Position numbers and translations under genes: made by a program. From contig NZ_CP053985.1 in the NCBI RefSeq assembly GCF_013267355.1, positions 2,356,001 through 2,420,000 on the forward strand: a DNA stretch of 64,000 nt, given 5' to 3'. Source of the DNA: Achromobacter pestifer. Its GTDB lineage: Bacteria; Pseudomonadota; Gammaproteobacteria; Burkholderiales; Burkholderiaceae_B. The notes beneath the pieces were generated by a model, which worked only from the letters and a program-made list of their open reading frames with translations, searched no databases and was not told the origin of the DNA. This document shows, one piece after another, positions 28,382 to 37,301 of this stretch. Every line of letters begins with the position of its first letter. Position 1 is the stretch's first letter.

Positions 28382-29296
28382 TCAGAGCGCGAACTCGGGA
28401 CGGACCCCGCTCTTCAGCGGCAAGCCCAGGATCTCGCGCGCTTCCGCGGGCGTGGCGGGCTCCATGTCCATTTCGCGGATGACGCGCACGATGCGCTCGG
28501 TCAGCTGGACATTGGTGGCCAGTTCTCCGTGGCGGTAGTACAGGTTGTCTTCCAGGCCAACCCGCGCATGGCCGCCCAGGAGCAGGGCGGCGATGTTGGC
28601 CTCCAGCTGCGCGGGCCCGATGCCGCTGACGCAGAAGATGCTGTTCCGGGGCAGCAGATCCACCATCATCTGCAAATGCCGGACAGAGAACGGCATGGCG
28701 TTCTGGAAGTTGCGGTGCACGTTCATGACCAGGTTGATGAAGTGCGGGCCTTCGTCCAACCCCTCTTCGATCAGCGTCGTGGCGTCCTGCAGGATGTGAG
28801 TGGGGCTGAAGACCTCCCATTCGGGCTTGATGCCGCGCGCCTGCATGCCGACAGCGAGTTCGCGGGCCTTGGTGAGCGGCGTATTCATCAGGTATTCACG
28901 GTCGCCGAACGCCAGGTTCAAGGTCGTGGCGTCCAGCGTGCACATCTCGGCGCCGGCGTCCATGCCCTTGAGCCGTTCTTCCCACAGGATCTCCCATGTG
29001 CCCGGAGACGTCTCCTTGACCATGTCGCCATGCACGCCGCCGCCGGTGGAGTTGTTCAGCACGATGTCGCAGCGGTCGCGAATCAGCCGGTTCATTTCCC
29101 GATACACCGACGCATCGCAGGTCGCCTGGTCGTCGGGACGGCGCGCGTGCAGCGCCACCACGCTGGCGCCGGCGTTATAGCAGCGATACACGTCCTCCGC
29201 GATTTCCAGCGGCTGCGTGGGCAGGTGCGGATTCTGGCTTTTGAATGCCATGCCCCCGGTCGGGGCGATGGTCACGATGACTTTGCGTTTGCTCAT
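28382..29296 (-). CDS. beta-keto acid cleavage enzyme (BKACE, DUF849 family)
   Basis: 304-residue TIM-barrel enzyme of the family founded by 3-keto-5-aminohexanoate cleavage enzyme, which combines a beta-keto acid with acetyl-CoA to give acetoacetate and a new CoA ester. Starts MSKRKVIVTIAPTGGMAF; the C-terminal ALLLGGHARVGLEDNLYYRHGELA is typical. Odd point: the metal-binding HxH of characterised members reads Ala48-Leu-His50 here, so one zinc-ligand histidine appears replaced. Situated 12 nt from the SDR gene and 5 nt from the binding-protein gene, clearly co-transcribed. Substrate unknown. Confidence 0.85.
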   Translation of the reverse strand: MSKRKVIVTIAPTGGMAFKSQNPHLPTQPLEIAEDVYRCYNAGASVVALHARRPDDQATCDASVYREMNRLIRDRCDIVLNNSTGGGVHGDMVKETSPGTWEILWEERLKGMDAGAEMCTLDATTLNLAFGDREYLMNTPLTKARELAVGMQARGIKPEWEVFSPTHILQDATTLIEEGLDEGPHFINLVMNVHRNFQNAMPFSVRHLQMMVDLLPRNSIFCVSGIGPAQLEANIAALLLGGHARVGLEDNLYYRHGELATNVQLTERIVRVIREMDMEPATPAEAREILGLPLKSGVRPEFAL

Positions 29297-29301
29297 GAGG
29301 T

Positions 29302-30525
29302 TCACTTCCAGAGCGCGCAGCGGCTCTCTTCCTTGGTGGTAAATGCCTGGTTGCCGTCGATGGTCTGCACGACGTTGAAGTAGTCCCAAGGCTCCTTGGA
29401 CTGTTCCGGCGTCTTGACCTGCAGCAGGTACATGTCGTGCACGACACGCCCATCCGGCCGGACCACGCCGTTCTTGATGTAGACGTCGTTCAGCTTGTTC
29501 TCGCGCAGATAGGCCAGCACGCGATCGGCGTCATCCGTACCCGTGGCCTTGACCGCGCGCAGGTATTGGAGCGCCGCGGAATAGTCGGCCGCCTGCAGCG
29601 AGGAAGGCATGGCCTTGCGTTTTTCAAAGAACGCGCGCGCCCAAGCGCGGGTCTCATCCGACGCATTCCAGTACCAGCTATCCGTCAAGTACATGCCTTG
29701 CGACGCGGTCAGCCCCATGGCGTGGATGTCGTTGATGAACATGATCAGGCCGGCCAGGCGCATGGTCTTGGTGATGCCGAATTCATTGGCCGCCTTGATC
29801 GAGTTGGTCGCATCGGCGCCGGCATTCGCCAGGGCGAGAATCTCGGCCTTGCTGCTTTGCGCCTGCAACAGGAACGAAGAGAAGTCGCTGGCCGAAAGCG
29901 GATGCTTGACCGATCCCACCACCGTGCCGCCGCCGGCCTTGACCACCGTGGTCGTGTCCGCCTGCAGCGCGTGCCCGAAGGCATAATCCGCGGTCAGGAA
30001 GTACCAGCTCTTGCCTCCAGCCTTGACGACCGCCGCTCCCGTGCCGCGGGCCTGCGCCACGGTGTCGTAGGCGTAGTTCAGCGTGTACGGCGTACATTGT
30101 TCGTTGGTCAGCGCCGGAGCGCCCGCGCCCACCACGATGATGGGCCGCTTCTTGTCGGCCGCGACCTTGGACATGGCCAGCGCCGTGCTGGAGTTGGTGC
30201 CGCCTATCAGCATGTCCAGGCCCATCTGGTCGAACCATTCGCGCGCCTTGGCCGAGGCGATGTCCGCCTTGTTCTGGTGGTCGGCGGTCAGCAGTTCGAT
30301 CTTTTTGCCGTTGATCGCGCCGCCCATCTCCTGGATCGCCATCTTGATGGCCTCGGCGCCGCCGGGGCCATCCGGCCCCGAGTACACGCCCGACATGTCG
30401 GTGATGAAGCCGATTCGAATAACATCGTCTGAAATCTGCGCCTGGGCCGCAGGGGCGTGCAGCAGCGACACGGCCAGGCCGCAGGCCAGGGCGCCGCGGA
30501 ACATCATGCCTTGCATGGGCAACAT
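29302..30525 (-). CDS. ABC transporter periplasmic binding protein, branched-chain amino acid type
   Basis: 407-residue periplasmic binding protein (Peripla_BP_6, LivJ-like). The ATG at 30525 has an AGGAGA ribosome site and starts a signal peptide ending LLHAPAAQA. The mature part opens ISDDVIRIGFITDMSGVYSGPDGPGGAEA, typical of the family. No livHMGF-type permease or ATPase genes are in the window, so it relies on components encoded elsewhere or acts as a sensor. First gene of the unit with the BKACE and SDR genes; divergent from a Crp/Fnr regulator. Confidence 0.9.
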   Translation of the reverse strand: MLPMQGMMFRGALACGLAVSLLHAPAAQAQISDDVIRIGFITDMSGVYSGPDGPGGAEAIKMAIQEMGGAINGKKIELLTADHQNKADIASAKAREWFDQMGLDMLIGGTNSSTALAMSKVAADKKRPIIVVGAGAPALTNEQCTPYTLNYAYDTVAQARGTGAAVVKAGGKSWYFLTADYAFGHALQADTTTVVKAGGGTVVGSVKHPLSASDFSSFLLQAQSSKAEILALANAGADATNSIKAANEFGITKTMRLAGLIMFINDIHAMGLTASQGMYLTDSWYWNASDETRAWARAFFEKRKAMPSSLQAADYSAALQYLRAVKATGTDDADRVLAYLRENKLNDVYIKNGVVRPDGRVVHDMYLLQVKTPEQSKEPWDYFNVVQTIDGNQAFTTKEESRCALWK

Positions 30526-30665
30526 GCTTGTCTCCTCTTGTGGGTTTTGGCGTTTGAAACCTCGACTATTCTGGTGCCGGCCCAAGACAGCGGACAGTCA
30601 TCATGGTGACAAAGCACCCTAGGGTTTACCTGAGCGGCATCACAACGGCTACGAAGGAGGCACAC

Positions 30666-31415
30666 ATGCGTGAACGGCTTGCCAACGCCGGCGACGAACC
30701 CTTGAGCGCGCGGCGGCGGCGCGCGCAAGGCGCGGTGGACAAGATGCTCGACGTCGTCCCCTGGTACAAGGGCTTGCCGGAACTCGAACGCGACCTGATC
30801 CGCGCGGAGTTGCGCGTCGTGTCGCTGGACGCGGGCGAATTCCTGTTCCGCGCGGGCAATCGGTCGCCCGGATGGTATGGCGTGGTGCAAGGGCTGGTGA
30901 AATGGTCCTCGCCCGGCGCCGACGGCAAATCGCTTTCGCTCGCGGGATTCAGCACCGGCAGCTGGTTCGGCGAAGCCACCATGATCCGCCGCGAGCGGTT
31001 CGAGTACGAGGTGGTCGCGCTCAGGCCCAGCCTGATCGTGATACTGCCGCGCGAGACCTGTGAACGCCTCTGGAACAACAACATCGAATTCACCAAGGCG
31101 CTGATGATGCACCTGGCGCAGCGCGTGGACTGGCTGATGAGCAGCTTCACATCCAACGTGCTGCTCGACGTCGACACGACGGTCGCGCGCGCCGTCGCCG
31201 CGCAGCTCAACGCGGAAAAGCATTCCGACACGAATGGACGCCTGAAGGTTTCCCAGGAGGAAATCGCAGGCCTGTGCGGCATTTCAAGGCAACGCTGCAA
31301 TGCCGCGCTTGCGAGGCTCGCCCGCGCGGGCGTGCTGGAGACCTACTATGGCGGGCTGGCCATCCTCGATGCGGACGAGCTGCACAGGCTAGCCAAGGTC
31401 AACAAAAGCGCCTAG
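30666..31415 (+). CDS. Crp/Fnr family transcriptional regulator
   Basis: 249-residue regulator: cyclic-nucleotide-binding-like domain (about 40-150, with GWYGVVQGLVKW and GSWFGEATMI), then a C-terminal winged helix with SQEEIAGLCGISRQRCNAALARLARAGVLE. It lacks an N-terminal cysteine cluster, so it is not an oxygen-sensing Fnr. The ATG at 30666 is preceded by GGAGG; a longer reading from 30603 is rejected. Divergent from the binding protein-BKACE-SDR unit, which it probably controls. Confidence 0.88.
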   Translation: MRERLANAGDEPLSARRRRAQGAVDKMLDVVPWYKGLPELERDLIRAELRVVSLDAGEFLFRAGNRSPGWYGVVQGLVKWSSPGADGKSLSLAGFSTGSWFGEATMIRRERFEYEVVALRPSLIVILPRETCERLWNNNIEFTKALMMHLAQRVDWLMSSFTSNVLLDVDTTVARAVAAQLNAEKHSDTNGRLKVSQEEIAGLCGISRQRCNAALARLARAGVLETYYGGLAILDADELHRLAKVNKSA

Positions 31416-31455
31416 GAAACCAGGGTAACCGGTATAAAAAAAGATGCCGGCCAGA

Positions 31456-31468
31456 ACAGAAATTCTGT
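31456..31468. promoter_or_regulatory. palindrome upstream of ohr
   Basis: ACAGAA-A-TTCTGT is a perfect 6+1+6 inverted repeat 80 nt before the ohr start, in the only AT-rich part of the gap. It may be a regulator site for ohr. It does not resemble the OhrR consensus I know. Confidence 0.3.
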
Positions 31469-31547
31469 CTTTTCGCCCGGCGGGGACAACTCTATAGTGG
31501 CCGCGGCAAAAACAACAACCCGCTTTTCCGCACTTGAGGAGTCCCCC

Positions 31548-32042
31548 ATGAAAGCCCCCACCGCACCCTCTGTTTCGCTTCTGGAACCCTATGTCGGCAC
31601 AGAAGACCTTCCCCTGTACACGACCACTGTCTCCGTAACCGGCGGCGCCTCCGGACACGGCAGATCGTCCGGCCGCGTGATCTCCAATGACGGTGAACTG
31701 GAACTCGAACTCAGGCTGCCCAAGGAGCTGGGCGGAAATGGCGGCGGCACCAATCCCGAGCAATTGTTCGCGGCCGGGTTCGCCGCATGCTTTCATGGCG
31801 CCATGAAGCTGGTTGCTCTCAAGAACCGTGTCCCGCTGCCCGCGGATTTCGCCGTGCACTGCACCACCACCTTCGCGCGCGAAGCGTTCGACGGCCTGTT
31901 CTGCATCAAGGCCCGGCTGGAGATTTCCCTGCCGGGGATCACCAAGGACCTGGCCCTGGCGCTGGTCCACGAGACCGAATCGATCTGTCCTTATTCGAAG
32001 ATGGCGGATCAGGGGATCGCATCGTCGGTGCATCTGAGCTGA
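31548..32042 (+). CDS. ohr: organic hydroperoxide resistance protein Ohr (OsmC family)
   Basis: Thiol peroxidase that reduces organic hydroperoxides. 164 residues from ATG 31548 (GAGGAG upstream). The two catalytic cysteines are Cys81 in GFAACFHGAMK and Cys147 in ESICPYSKM, placing it in Ohr and not OsmC proper. The N-terminus is about 20 residues longer than usual for Ohr (~140). No ohrR gene is adjacent; the preceding gene is the Crp/Fnr regulator, 132 nt upstream. Confidence 0.93.
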   Translation: MKAPTAPSVSLLEPYVGTEDLPLYTTTVSVTGGASGHGRSSGRVISNDGELELELRLPKELGGNGGGTNPEQLFAAGFAACFHGAMKLVALKNRVPLPADFAVHCTTTFAREAFDGLFCIKARLEISLPGITKDLALALVHETESICPYSKMADQGIASSVHLS

Positions 32043-32097
32043 GAGCCCGACGGCCGTTGTTTGAACGGGACCGGTTGCACCACCGGCAGCGGCCCCA

Positions 32098-33237
32098 TCA
32101 TTGATCTTGGATTTTCCGCGCCTTCATCGCATATGCTGCGGCCGCCAGCACTGCGCAGCAGCCCAGCACCACATCCAGCCTTTGCCCCAGTCCGGCAAGC
32201 ACCAGCGCAACCCCCAGCAGGTTGTAGTAGATCAAGCTCAGAATCGCGCCAGCGGTGCCTGCGGCATTGGCATGGGCGCGCAAGGCATGGGCCAGGATGT
32301 TGGGAATCGCGATCGCGTAGGCGGCGGAAATAATCGCCATGCCGATGAGAAACGCGGGGCTCCCGATAAGCACGGCAACCACCGCCGCGCCCAGCGCCAA
32401 CAGAGAAATTCCCAACCGCACCAGACGTTCAGACCCGCATCCGCGCCGCAGCAATGCCGTGTTCAGGAACGCGCCGCATAGCGACGCCGCGGCCAGCGCC
32501 AGGCCGCTTTCGCCGAAGCCAAGCCAGGAATCCTGCAACCTGGCAAAAAGGAACGGACCCAGCTGGTAGTACCCGAAGATCGCGAGATTGAAAATGGCGA
32601 TCAGCGCCGCGCTGCGCCAGATTGCCCGGTCTTGCAGCATGGCGCGTAGCGTCGGCCAAAAGGGCGGCGTCGCGCGCGGTTCTGGCCGGGTTTCGGGCCA
32701 GCGGCACGCACTGGCGCCGAGCAGCGCGACTGCCAGCATGGCGAGCGCGAGAAAGACGCCCCGTACCCCGCCCGCCGCCGCGATCTCCTGCCCGGCGTAC
32801 ATGCCGACAGCAGGACTCACGGCCAGAGCCATCCCCAGCATGGAGAAGACGCGGGCCAGCTCCAGGCCCTGATAACTGTCCCGCAGGGCTGTCTGCGTTA
32901 CGATTGAGCCCACGGCCGCACCGAAGGCGGCGATCAACCTGGCCGCAAGCAGCTGCCTGAAATCGCCCGCCGCCATGGCCCAGCCCGCGCCCAGCGCGTA
33001 TAGCGCCAGCCCTGCCAGCAGCGCCGGCCTGCGGCCCCACAGATCGCACAGGCGGCCCCAGACCACCACGCCAAAGGCGAAGGCCACAAACCAGAGCGAC
33101 AACGTCTGCGCCGCGTCCTCGGGCGCGGCCTGATAGGCTGCTGCGATCAGCGGCAAGGCGGGGCTGTATATCGTCTCGACGATCTGCGGAAAACTCAGCA
33201 GCAGGATGACTAGCGGCAGGGGCGGGCGGCGGAACAT
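32098..33237 (-). CDS. MFS transporter (Bcr/CmlA-like drug exporter)
   Basis: 379-residue 12-helix major facilitator. The loop 2-3 motif GRLCDLWGRRPALLAGLALY and the start PLPLVILLLSFPQIVETIYSPALP suit the Bcr/CflA drug-resistance group. Likely a proton-driven exporter; substrate unknown. Divergent from an AraC-family gene, with 92 bp between the starts, so that regulator probably controls it. Confidence 0.88.
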   Translation of the reverse strand: MFRRPPLPLVILLLSFPQIVETIYSPALPLIAAAYQAAPEDAAQTLSLWFVAFAFGVVVWGRLCDLWGRRPALLAGLALYALGAGWAMAAGDFRQLLAARLIAAFGAAVGSIVTQTALRDSYQGLELARVFSMLGMALAVSPAVGMYAGQEIAAAGGVRGVFLALAMLAVALLGASACRWPETRPEPRATPPFWPTLRAMLQDRAIWRSAALIAIFNLAIFGYYQLGPFLFARLQDSWLGFGESGLALAAASLCGAFLNTALLRRGCGSERLVRLGISLLALGAAVVAVLIGSPAFLIGMAIISAAYAIAIPNILAHALRAHANAAGTAGAILSLIYYNLLGVALVLAGLGQRLDVVLGCCAVLAAAAYAMKARKIQDQ

Positions 33238-33329
33238 GGCGGCATCGGTAAACGGAGAGCCCGTTTTTTAGCCGGACGCCGCCATCGCCGTTGTAGCTCG
33301 GACGACAACAAATATCGGAACCCGGACAA

Positions 33330-34118
33330 ATGGCCAGGCTTGCACCCACCGACGCGTTCAACCCCGACACCATGGCGCAGCCGGTGACGGGCATTGCGTC
33401 GCGCCTGATACACCACGACTCCGGGCTGCATAGCCACGGCCGGGGCCAACTGCTCTTTGCCCACGCGGGCTCCATCCGCCTCGCGATGCCAGGACAGATC
33501 GCCGTGCTGCCTCCCATCCGCGTGGCGTGGATACCGCCCGGAACCGAGCACCGCGTCCTGATCCGCGGCGAGGTCGAGTACCGCTCGATCTATCTGGACC
33601 TGGCGCGTGTCGCGGCGCCCGCGGCCGCTGCCGCCATACTTTCGATGACGCCGCTATTGCGCGAGGTATTCGAGCGCATCAGCCTGGAGCCATTCGGCAC
33701 CGACTGGTCCCAGGGCGCGCCGCGCAATCTGCTGGCCGTCTGCATGGACGAACTGCGCGCGGCAAGGCAGGAACCCATGCTGCTGCCCCTGCCCACGGAC
33801 CGCCGCCTGGCCGTGCTGGATCTGGATGAACTGCCGCCTGAACTCGAAGCGCTGTCGCGGCGCGCGGGCGCAAGCGCTCGCACCATCACTCGGATATTCC
33901 AGCGCGAGACTGGCATGAGCTATCAGGCCTGGCGGCAACTCTGGCGCCTGCTGCGCGCGGTGGATCTGCTTGCCGCCGGCCAGAGCGTGACCGCGGTGGC
34001 ATTCGATCTGGGCTTTGCCAGCGACAGCGCGTTCATCGCGTACTTTCGGCAAATGACAGGAGAGACGCCGGGGCGATACCTTTCCCCGCCGTACAAACCA
34101 CAGACTGTATTTCCATAA
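33330..34118 (+). CDS. AraC family transcriptional regulator
   Basis: 262-residue regulator: N-terminal cupin-type sensing domain (about 20-100, HDSGLHSHGRGQLLFAHAGS, VAWIPPGTEHRV) and C-terminal double helix-turn-helix (about 160-255, with SARTITRIFQRETGMSYQAW and VAFDLGFASDSAFIAYFRQM). This layout is common in regulators of divergently placed efflux genes, here the MFS transporter. Confidence 0.92.
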   Translation: MARLAPTDAFNPDTMAQPVTGIASRLIHHDSGLHSHGRGQLLFAHAGSIRLAMPGQIAVLPPIRVAWIPPGTEHRVLIRGEVEYRSIYLDLARVAAPAAAAAILSMTPLLREVFERISLEPFGTDWSQGAPRNLLAVCMDELRAARQEPMLLPLPTDRRLAVLDLDELPPELEALSRRAGASARTITRIFQRETGMSYQAWRQLWRLLRAVDLLAAGQSVTAVAFDLGFASDSAFIAYFRQMTGETPGRYLSPPYKPQTVFP

Positions 34119-34175
34119 TACAAATCCCAGGCTGTATGCATCGCCGATCCACGCGGGTGCGCAATCCAGGCAAGC

Positions 34176-35384
34176 TCAGCCAGGACAACCCGACCCGATC
34201 CTGGACACCGGCAACGGCGTATCCCCGCCCGTGTTCCCCGCGAACTTGCGAATCTTCTCCGCCAGCTCAGGCGTAGGCTTTTCGTAGCCGTAGCAATAAG
34301 GCGGCGTCGGCGCGGACTCGGGTCGGTAATCCTGCAGCACCGGTTTCGCATCGCCCAGATACAGATTGTCCTTCAGGCGCAGGAAGGCCTTGTAGTCCCG
34401 GGTGTAGCCATGCTGGGACTTCAGTTTCTCATAGGCGCCGCGATCGGATTCGCCATTTTCCAGCGCGCTGCGCTGGGCGGCGATGGGAATGTAGTGGCAG
34501 TAATTCACATTGATTCCTTCCACTGTCGGAAAGAATTCGGGCTCCACGCATTTGCGCTGCGTGGAGTTCTTGAAGATGTTGCCTTCGACCAGAGCCCGGG
34601 CCTCCAGGCTGAAACTCATGCCGTAGAAGTCCCAGTCTTCCAGCAGATTGTTGAAGAGATGGAAGGTGCCGAACTGCGCCCGGGGATTGCGCTGCACGGT
34701 GTTGAGGAAGTAATTGTGGTGCAACGTCACGCGCGCGATGGAATCGCGGTCGTAATTCGCGTAGAGGTTCTTCGAGGTGATGTTGTTGAGCAGCATGACC
34801 TTGTTCGAATTATGGAACTTGGTCCATGAGATCGTGACATCGGTCGAGCCGTTCTTCACGTTCAGCAGCCGGTCCGACATGCGCGAAAGATCCATGTGGT
34901 CGACCCATACGTCGCGGCTGTTGTTGGCCACGTTCACGGCTTGCGTAAGCCGCGACAGGCGCCCGTCTATCGTCAGATGCGTGAGGATGACGTTCCGGCT
35001 GCCATACACGCCCAGCCCGTCGTCTATCAAGGTGACGCGCTTGCCGCGTCCGTCTATGGTCGTGTTGGACGGCACGCGCAGCTGCGTATCCAGGACGATG
35101 GTCATGTCGGAGGCGAAGCGTATCCAGGTGGGTCCTTTCTTCGCCTGCGCCAGCGCGGCGCGCAGCGTTCCGGGACCCGAGTCCTGGTCGGACGTGACGT
35201 CGATGAACTTTCCGCCCAGGCCCCCCGTGACCTGGGCGCCGTAGCCCTCGCGCTGCTGCAGCAGCGCCGCGATGGACGGACAGTGCTCGTCCGGGCTCCT
35301 GCACGCTTCGCCAGCCGCGGCCGTCCCGCCGTACAGCATGGCCAGGGCAAGCAGCCAACGCGCGGAATTCATTGCAGCCTTCAT
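34176..35384 (-). CDS. pectate lyase-like protein (PL1 fold) at the end of the Vi-type capsule operon
   Basis: 402-residue secreted beta-helix protein with an N-terminal signal peptide ending near TAAAG. PL1 hallmarks: NTTIDGRGKRVTL, VWVDHMDLS (159-167), VTISWTKF, KVMLLNN (Lys195) and TLHHNYFLNTVQRNPRAQFG. In PL1 lyases the last motif is RxPxxR, its second Arg being catalytic; here that position is Gln237. Some Ca-site aspartates also look replaced by Asn. It lies 12 nt after vexE, so is co-transcribed. Most likely it trims or degrades the exported aminouronic-acid capsule in the periplasm. From memory, a Vi-degrading lyase called VexL has been reported in related loci; I could not check this. 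Confidence 0.8.
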   Translation of the reverse strand: MKAAMNSARWLLALAMLYGGTAAAGEACRSPDEHCPSIAALLQQREGYGAQVTGGLGGKFIDVTSDQDSGPGTLRAALAQAKKGPTWIRFASDMTIVLDTQLRVPSNTTIDGRGKRVTLIDDGLGVYGSRNVILTHLTIDGRLSRLTQAVNVANNSRDVWVDHMDLSRMSDRLLNVKNGSTDVTISWTKFHNSNKVMLLNNITSKNLYANYDRDSIARVTLHHNYFLNTVQRNPRAQFGTFHLFNNLLEDWDFYGMSFSLEARALVEGNIFKNSTQRKCVEPEFFPTVEGINVNYCHYIPIAAQRSALENGESDRGAYEKLKSQHGYTRDYKAFLRLKDNLYLGDAKPVLQDYRPESAPTPPYCYGYEKPTPELAEKIRKFAGNTGGDTPLPVSRIGSGCPG

Positions 35385-35396
35385 CGACGCTTTCTC

Positions 35397-37301
35397 CTAT
35401 TGCTGCGCGGACCGGTCCGCGGTCGTGACGTGGCGCCAGATGCCACCGCTCAGGCGCAGGTTCTCCGGCGGGCCGGCCAGATGCTCCCTGAGCCGTTCGA
35501 AATAGGCCTGCCGCCAGCGCAGGGAATACGCGTCGGCATCCTCGCCGGGCTGGGCTGCGGGCAGCATTTCCAGCGTATAGGCGACGTGGCCGTTCTCCCA
35601 GCGCGGCGCGTAGAACACCGAGGGCACACCCATGCGATGCGCCAGGTGGGACGCGAAGCTGGAGTACGTCACGTCCTGCCCTTCGAAGGTGGTGCGCGGC
35701 GCCGCCGGATTGGCCGCGCCGTCTATCGCCAGGCACAGCACATAGCCCGAGGTCAGCGCGCGCATGCAGGCCTTGGCGACCTGCGCCTCGCTCTGGTCCG
35801 CGGTGGAGATCAAGGCAGCGGAATAGCTGCTCTGCGCAATGCTGGGCGCGGTCGCCAGCCAGCGCGACGGGATGCCTACCAGTTCCAGCGCCATCAACCC
35901 GGCATACATGGGGCCGACGTGCGCCGTGGCGACCACCACGCCCTTGCCCCCCGCCAGCAGCGGCGCAAAGAAGCGCTCGCCGGTATCCAGTTCTCCCAGC
36001 ACCTGCATGGCATCTTCGACGCTCTCCTCGCGGCACTCAAGCCAGTCGAAAAGCAGGTGGTCCACCAGGTGGCCCCAGCGCGCGCGGCGTTCCCACTGCG
36101 CGCGGTCGATGCTGACGTCGCCGCGCATCGACCAGGCCCAGTCCAGGCGCGCCTGCGGTATCGGGGCGGTGTCCAGCCGTTCCTCCAGCTGCGCCATGGC
36201 CTCCTGGAAGGTCTCCGGCAGCCGCTGGCCGCGTCGCGCCACGTACTGGCCAAATAGCGCCTCGGCCTCCTGCTTGCGCCCCGCCTGCGATAGTGCGCTG
36301 ATGGCCGCGCGCTGCCAGAGCTGCTTCTCGGGCGACTTCTCCAGCAGATGCATCATCTGGTCGGCCGCGGCATCGTACTGCAGCGTGTAGCGCAGCGCGC
36401 GCGCATAGAAGGCCCGCGTCTGCTCCAGATCCGGCGCCAGGTCGATGGCCTGCTTCAGCGGCGTCAGGGCTTCCTTGTAGCGTCCGGCGCGCAGCAGGGT
36501 CTCGCCATGCAGCGTCAACAGCCTCACGTCCGCGGGCGCCGCGCTCAGGCCGGCCTCGAAGTGGGCCAGGGCATGCACCTTGCGGTCCTCTTCGTTGCCG
36601 CGCCGCAAGTGCGCCAGGCCCAGGGAGGAGCGCAGGACCGCGCAGTCATGGCCCGCGGCCAAGGCCGCGTCGCCGAACCGGATCGCCGCCTCGACCCTGC
36701 CGTCTTCCAGCAGGGCGCGCACCGCCATCGTCGCCACGCGCTCGTTGGGCAGTTCGCGGGGATCCAGCGCCGCCGCCATATCGGCCGCCTCGGCCGCATC
36801 GCCGTTGCGCACGAAGGCCATCAGCCAGGGATAGGCTTCGCCAGGTTCGTTTTCCGCCAGGCTCCTGGTCGCGCGGGCGACCTCGGCGGCCTCGGCCGTT
36901 CTGCCTGCCTGCACGCGCAACTGGATGCGCGCCGCATGCAGGGCCGCGGCGCCGGGCTCGATGCCGGTGGCAGCGTCCGCTTCGGCGATGGCGCGGTCCC
37001 ATTGCTCGGTGCGCCCGAAAAGGCTGGCGAGCAGGCGGCGTTCATCGGCGCGAGCGGGATAGACCGCGACCATGATTTCCAGCGCGGCGATCGCGGGAAC
37101 GAGCTTGCCTTCCCGCACCAAGGGCGAAACCAGCAGGCGGCGCGCATCGCGCCAGCCATCCGCGGCCTGCCGCAGCGCCGGCTCCAGCATGGGCATGTCG
37201 TTCAGCGGCTCGGCCGAGGAATGAATCTGCTTGATCACGTCACGCAAGCGTGCCGTGGCATCAAGACCGGCGGGACGATCCGCAATTGCCATATCAACCA
37301 T
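35397..37301 (-). CDS. vexE: VexE-like protein: TPR domain plus acyltransferase-like domain
   Basis: 634 residues, near S. Typhi VexE in length. Residues about 1-400 form tetratricopeptide-like helical repeats. The C-terminal part (about 400-620) resembles lipid A acyltransferases (LpxL/HtrB fold): VVVATAHVGPMYAGLMALELVG, LCLAIDGAANPAAP, TFEGQDVTYSSFASHLAHRMGVPSVF. The usual HX4(D/E) pair is not evident: after His the fourth-plus-one residue is Tyr. VexE is held responsible for the acyl-bearing terminus that anchors Vi polymer. Start ATG 37301 overlaps vexD by 8 nt; an ATG three codons later is possible. Confidence 0.8.
   Translation of the reverse strand: MVDMAIADRPAGLDATARLRDVIKQIHSSAEPLNDMPMLEPALRQAADGWRDARRLLVSPLVREGKLVPAIAALEIMVAVYPARADERRLLASLFGRTEQWDRAIAEADAATGIEPGAAALHAARIQLRVQAGRTAEAAEVARATRSLAENEPGEAYPWLMAFVRNGDAAEAADMAAALDPRELPNERVATMAVRALLEDGRVEAAIRFGDAALAAGHDCAVLRSSLGLAHLRRGNEEDRKVHALAHFEAGLSAAPADVRLLTLHGETLLRAGRYKEALTPLKQAIDLAPDLEQTRAFYARALRYTLQYDAAADQMMHLLEKSPEKQLWQRAAISALSQAGRKQEAEALFGQYVARRGQRLPETFQEAMAQLEERLDTAPIPQARLDWAWSMRGDVSIDRAQWERRARWGHLVDHLLFDWLECREESVEDAMQVLGELDTGERFFAPLLAGGKGVVVATAHVGPMYAGLMALELVGIPSRWLATAPSIAQSSYSAALISTADQSEAQVAKACMRALTSGYVLCLAIDGAANPAAPRTTFEGQDVTYSSFASHLAHRMGVPSVFYAPRWENGHVAYTLEMLPAAQPGEDADAYSLRWRQAYFERLREHLAGPPENLRLSGGIWRHVTTADRSAQQ

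Noticed and set aside
15863..31467. Shared 14-mer GAACAGAAATTCTG at 15863-15876 and 31454-31467, both in promoter regions
   Set aside because: In 64 kb several identical 14-mer pairs are expected by chance; no flanking similarity, so a common regulator is not supported.
34896..36257. 453-codon plus-strand frame across the lyase and vexE
   Set aside because: Crosses the boundary of two real minus-strand genes and has shadow-type composition.
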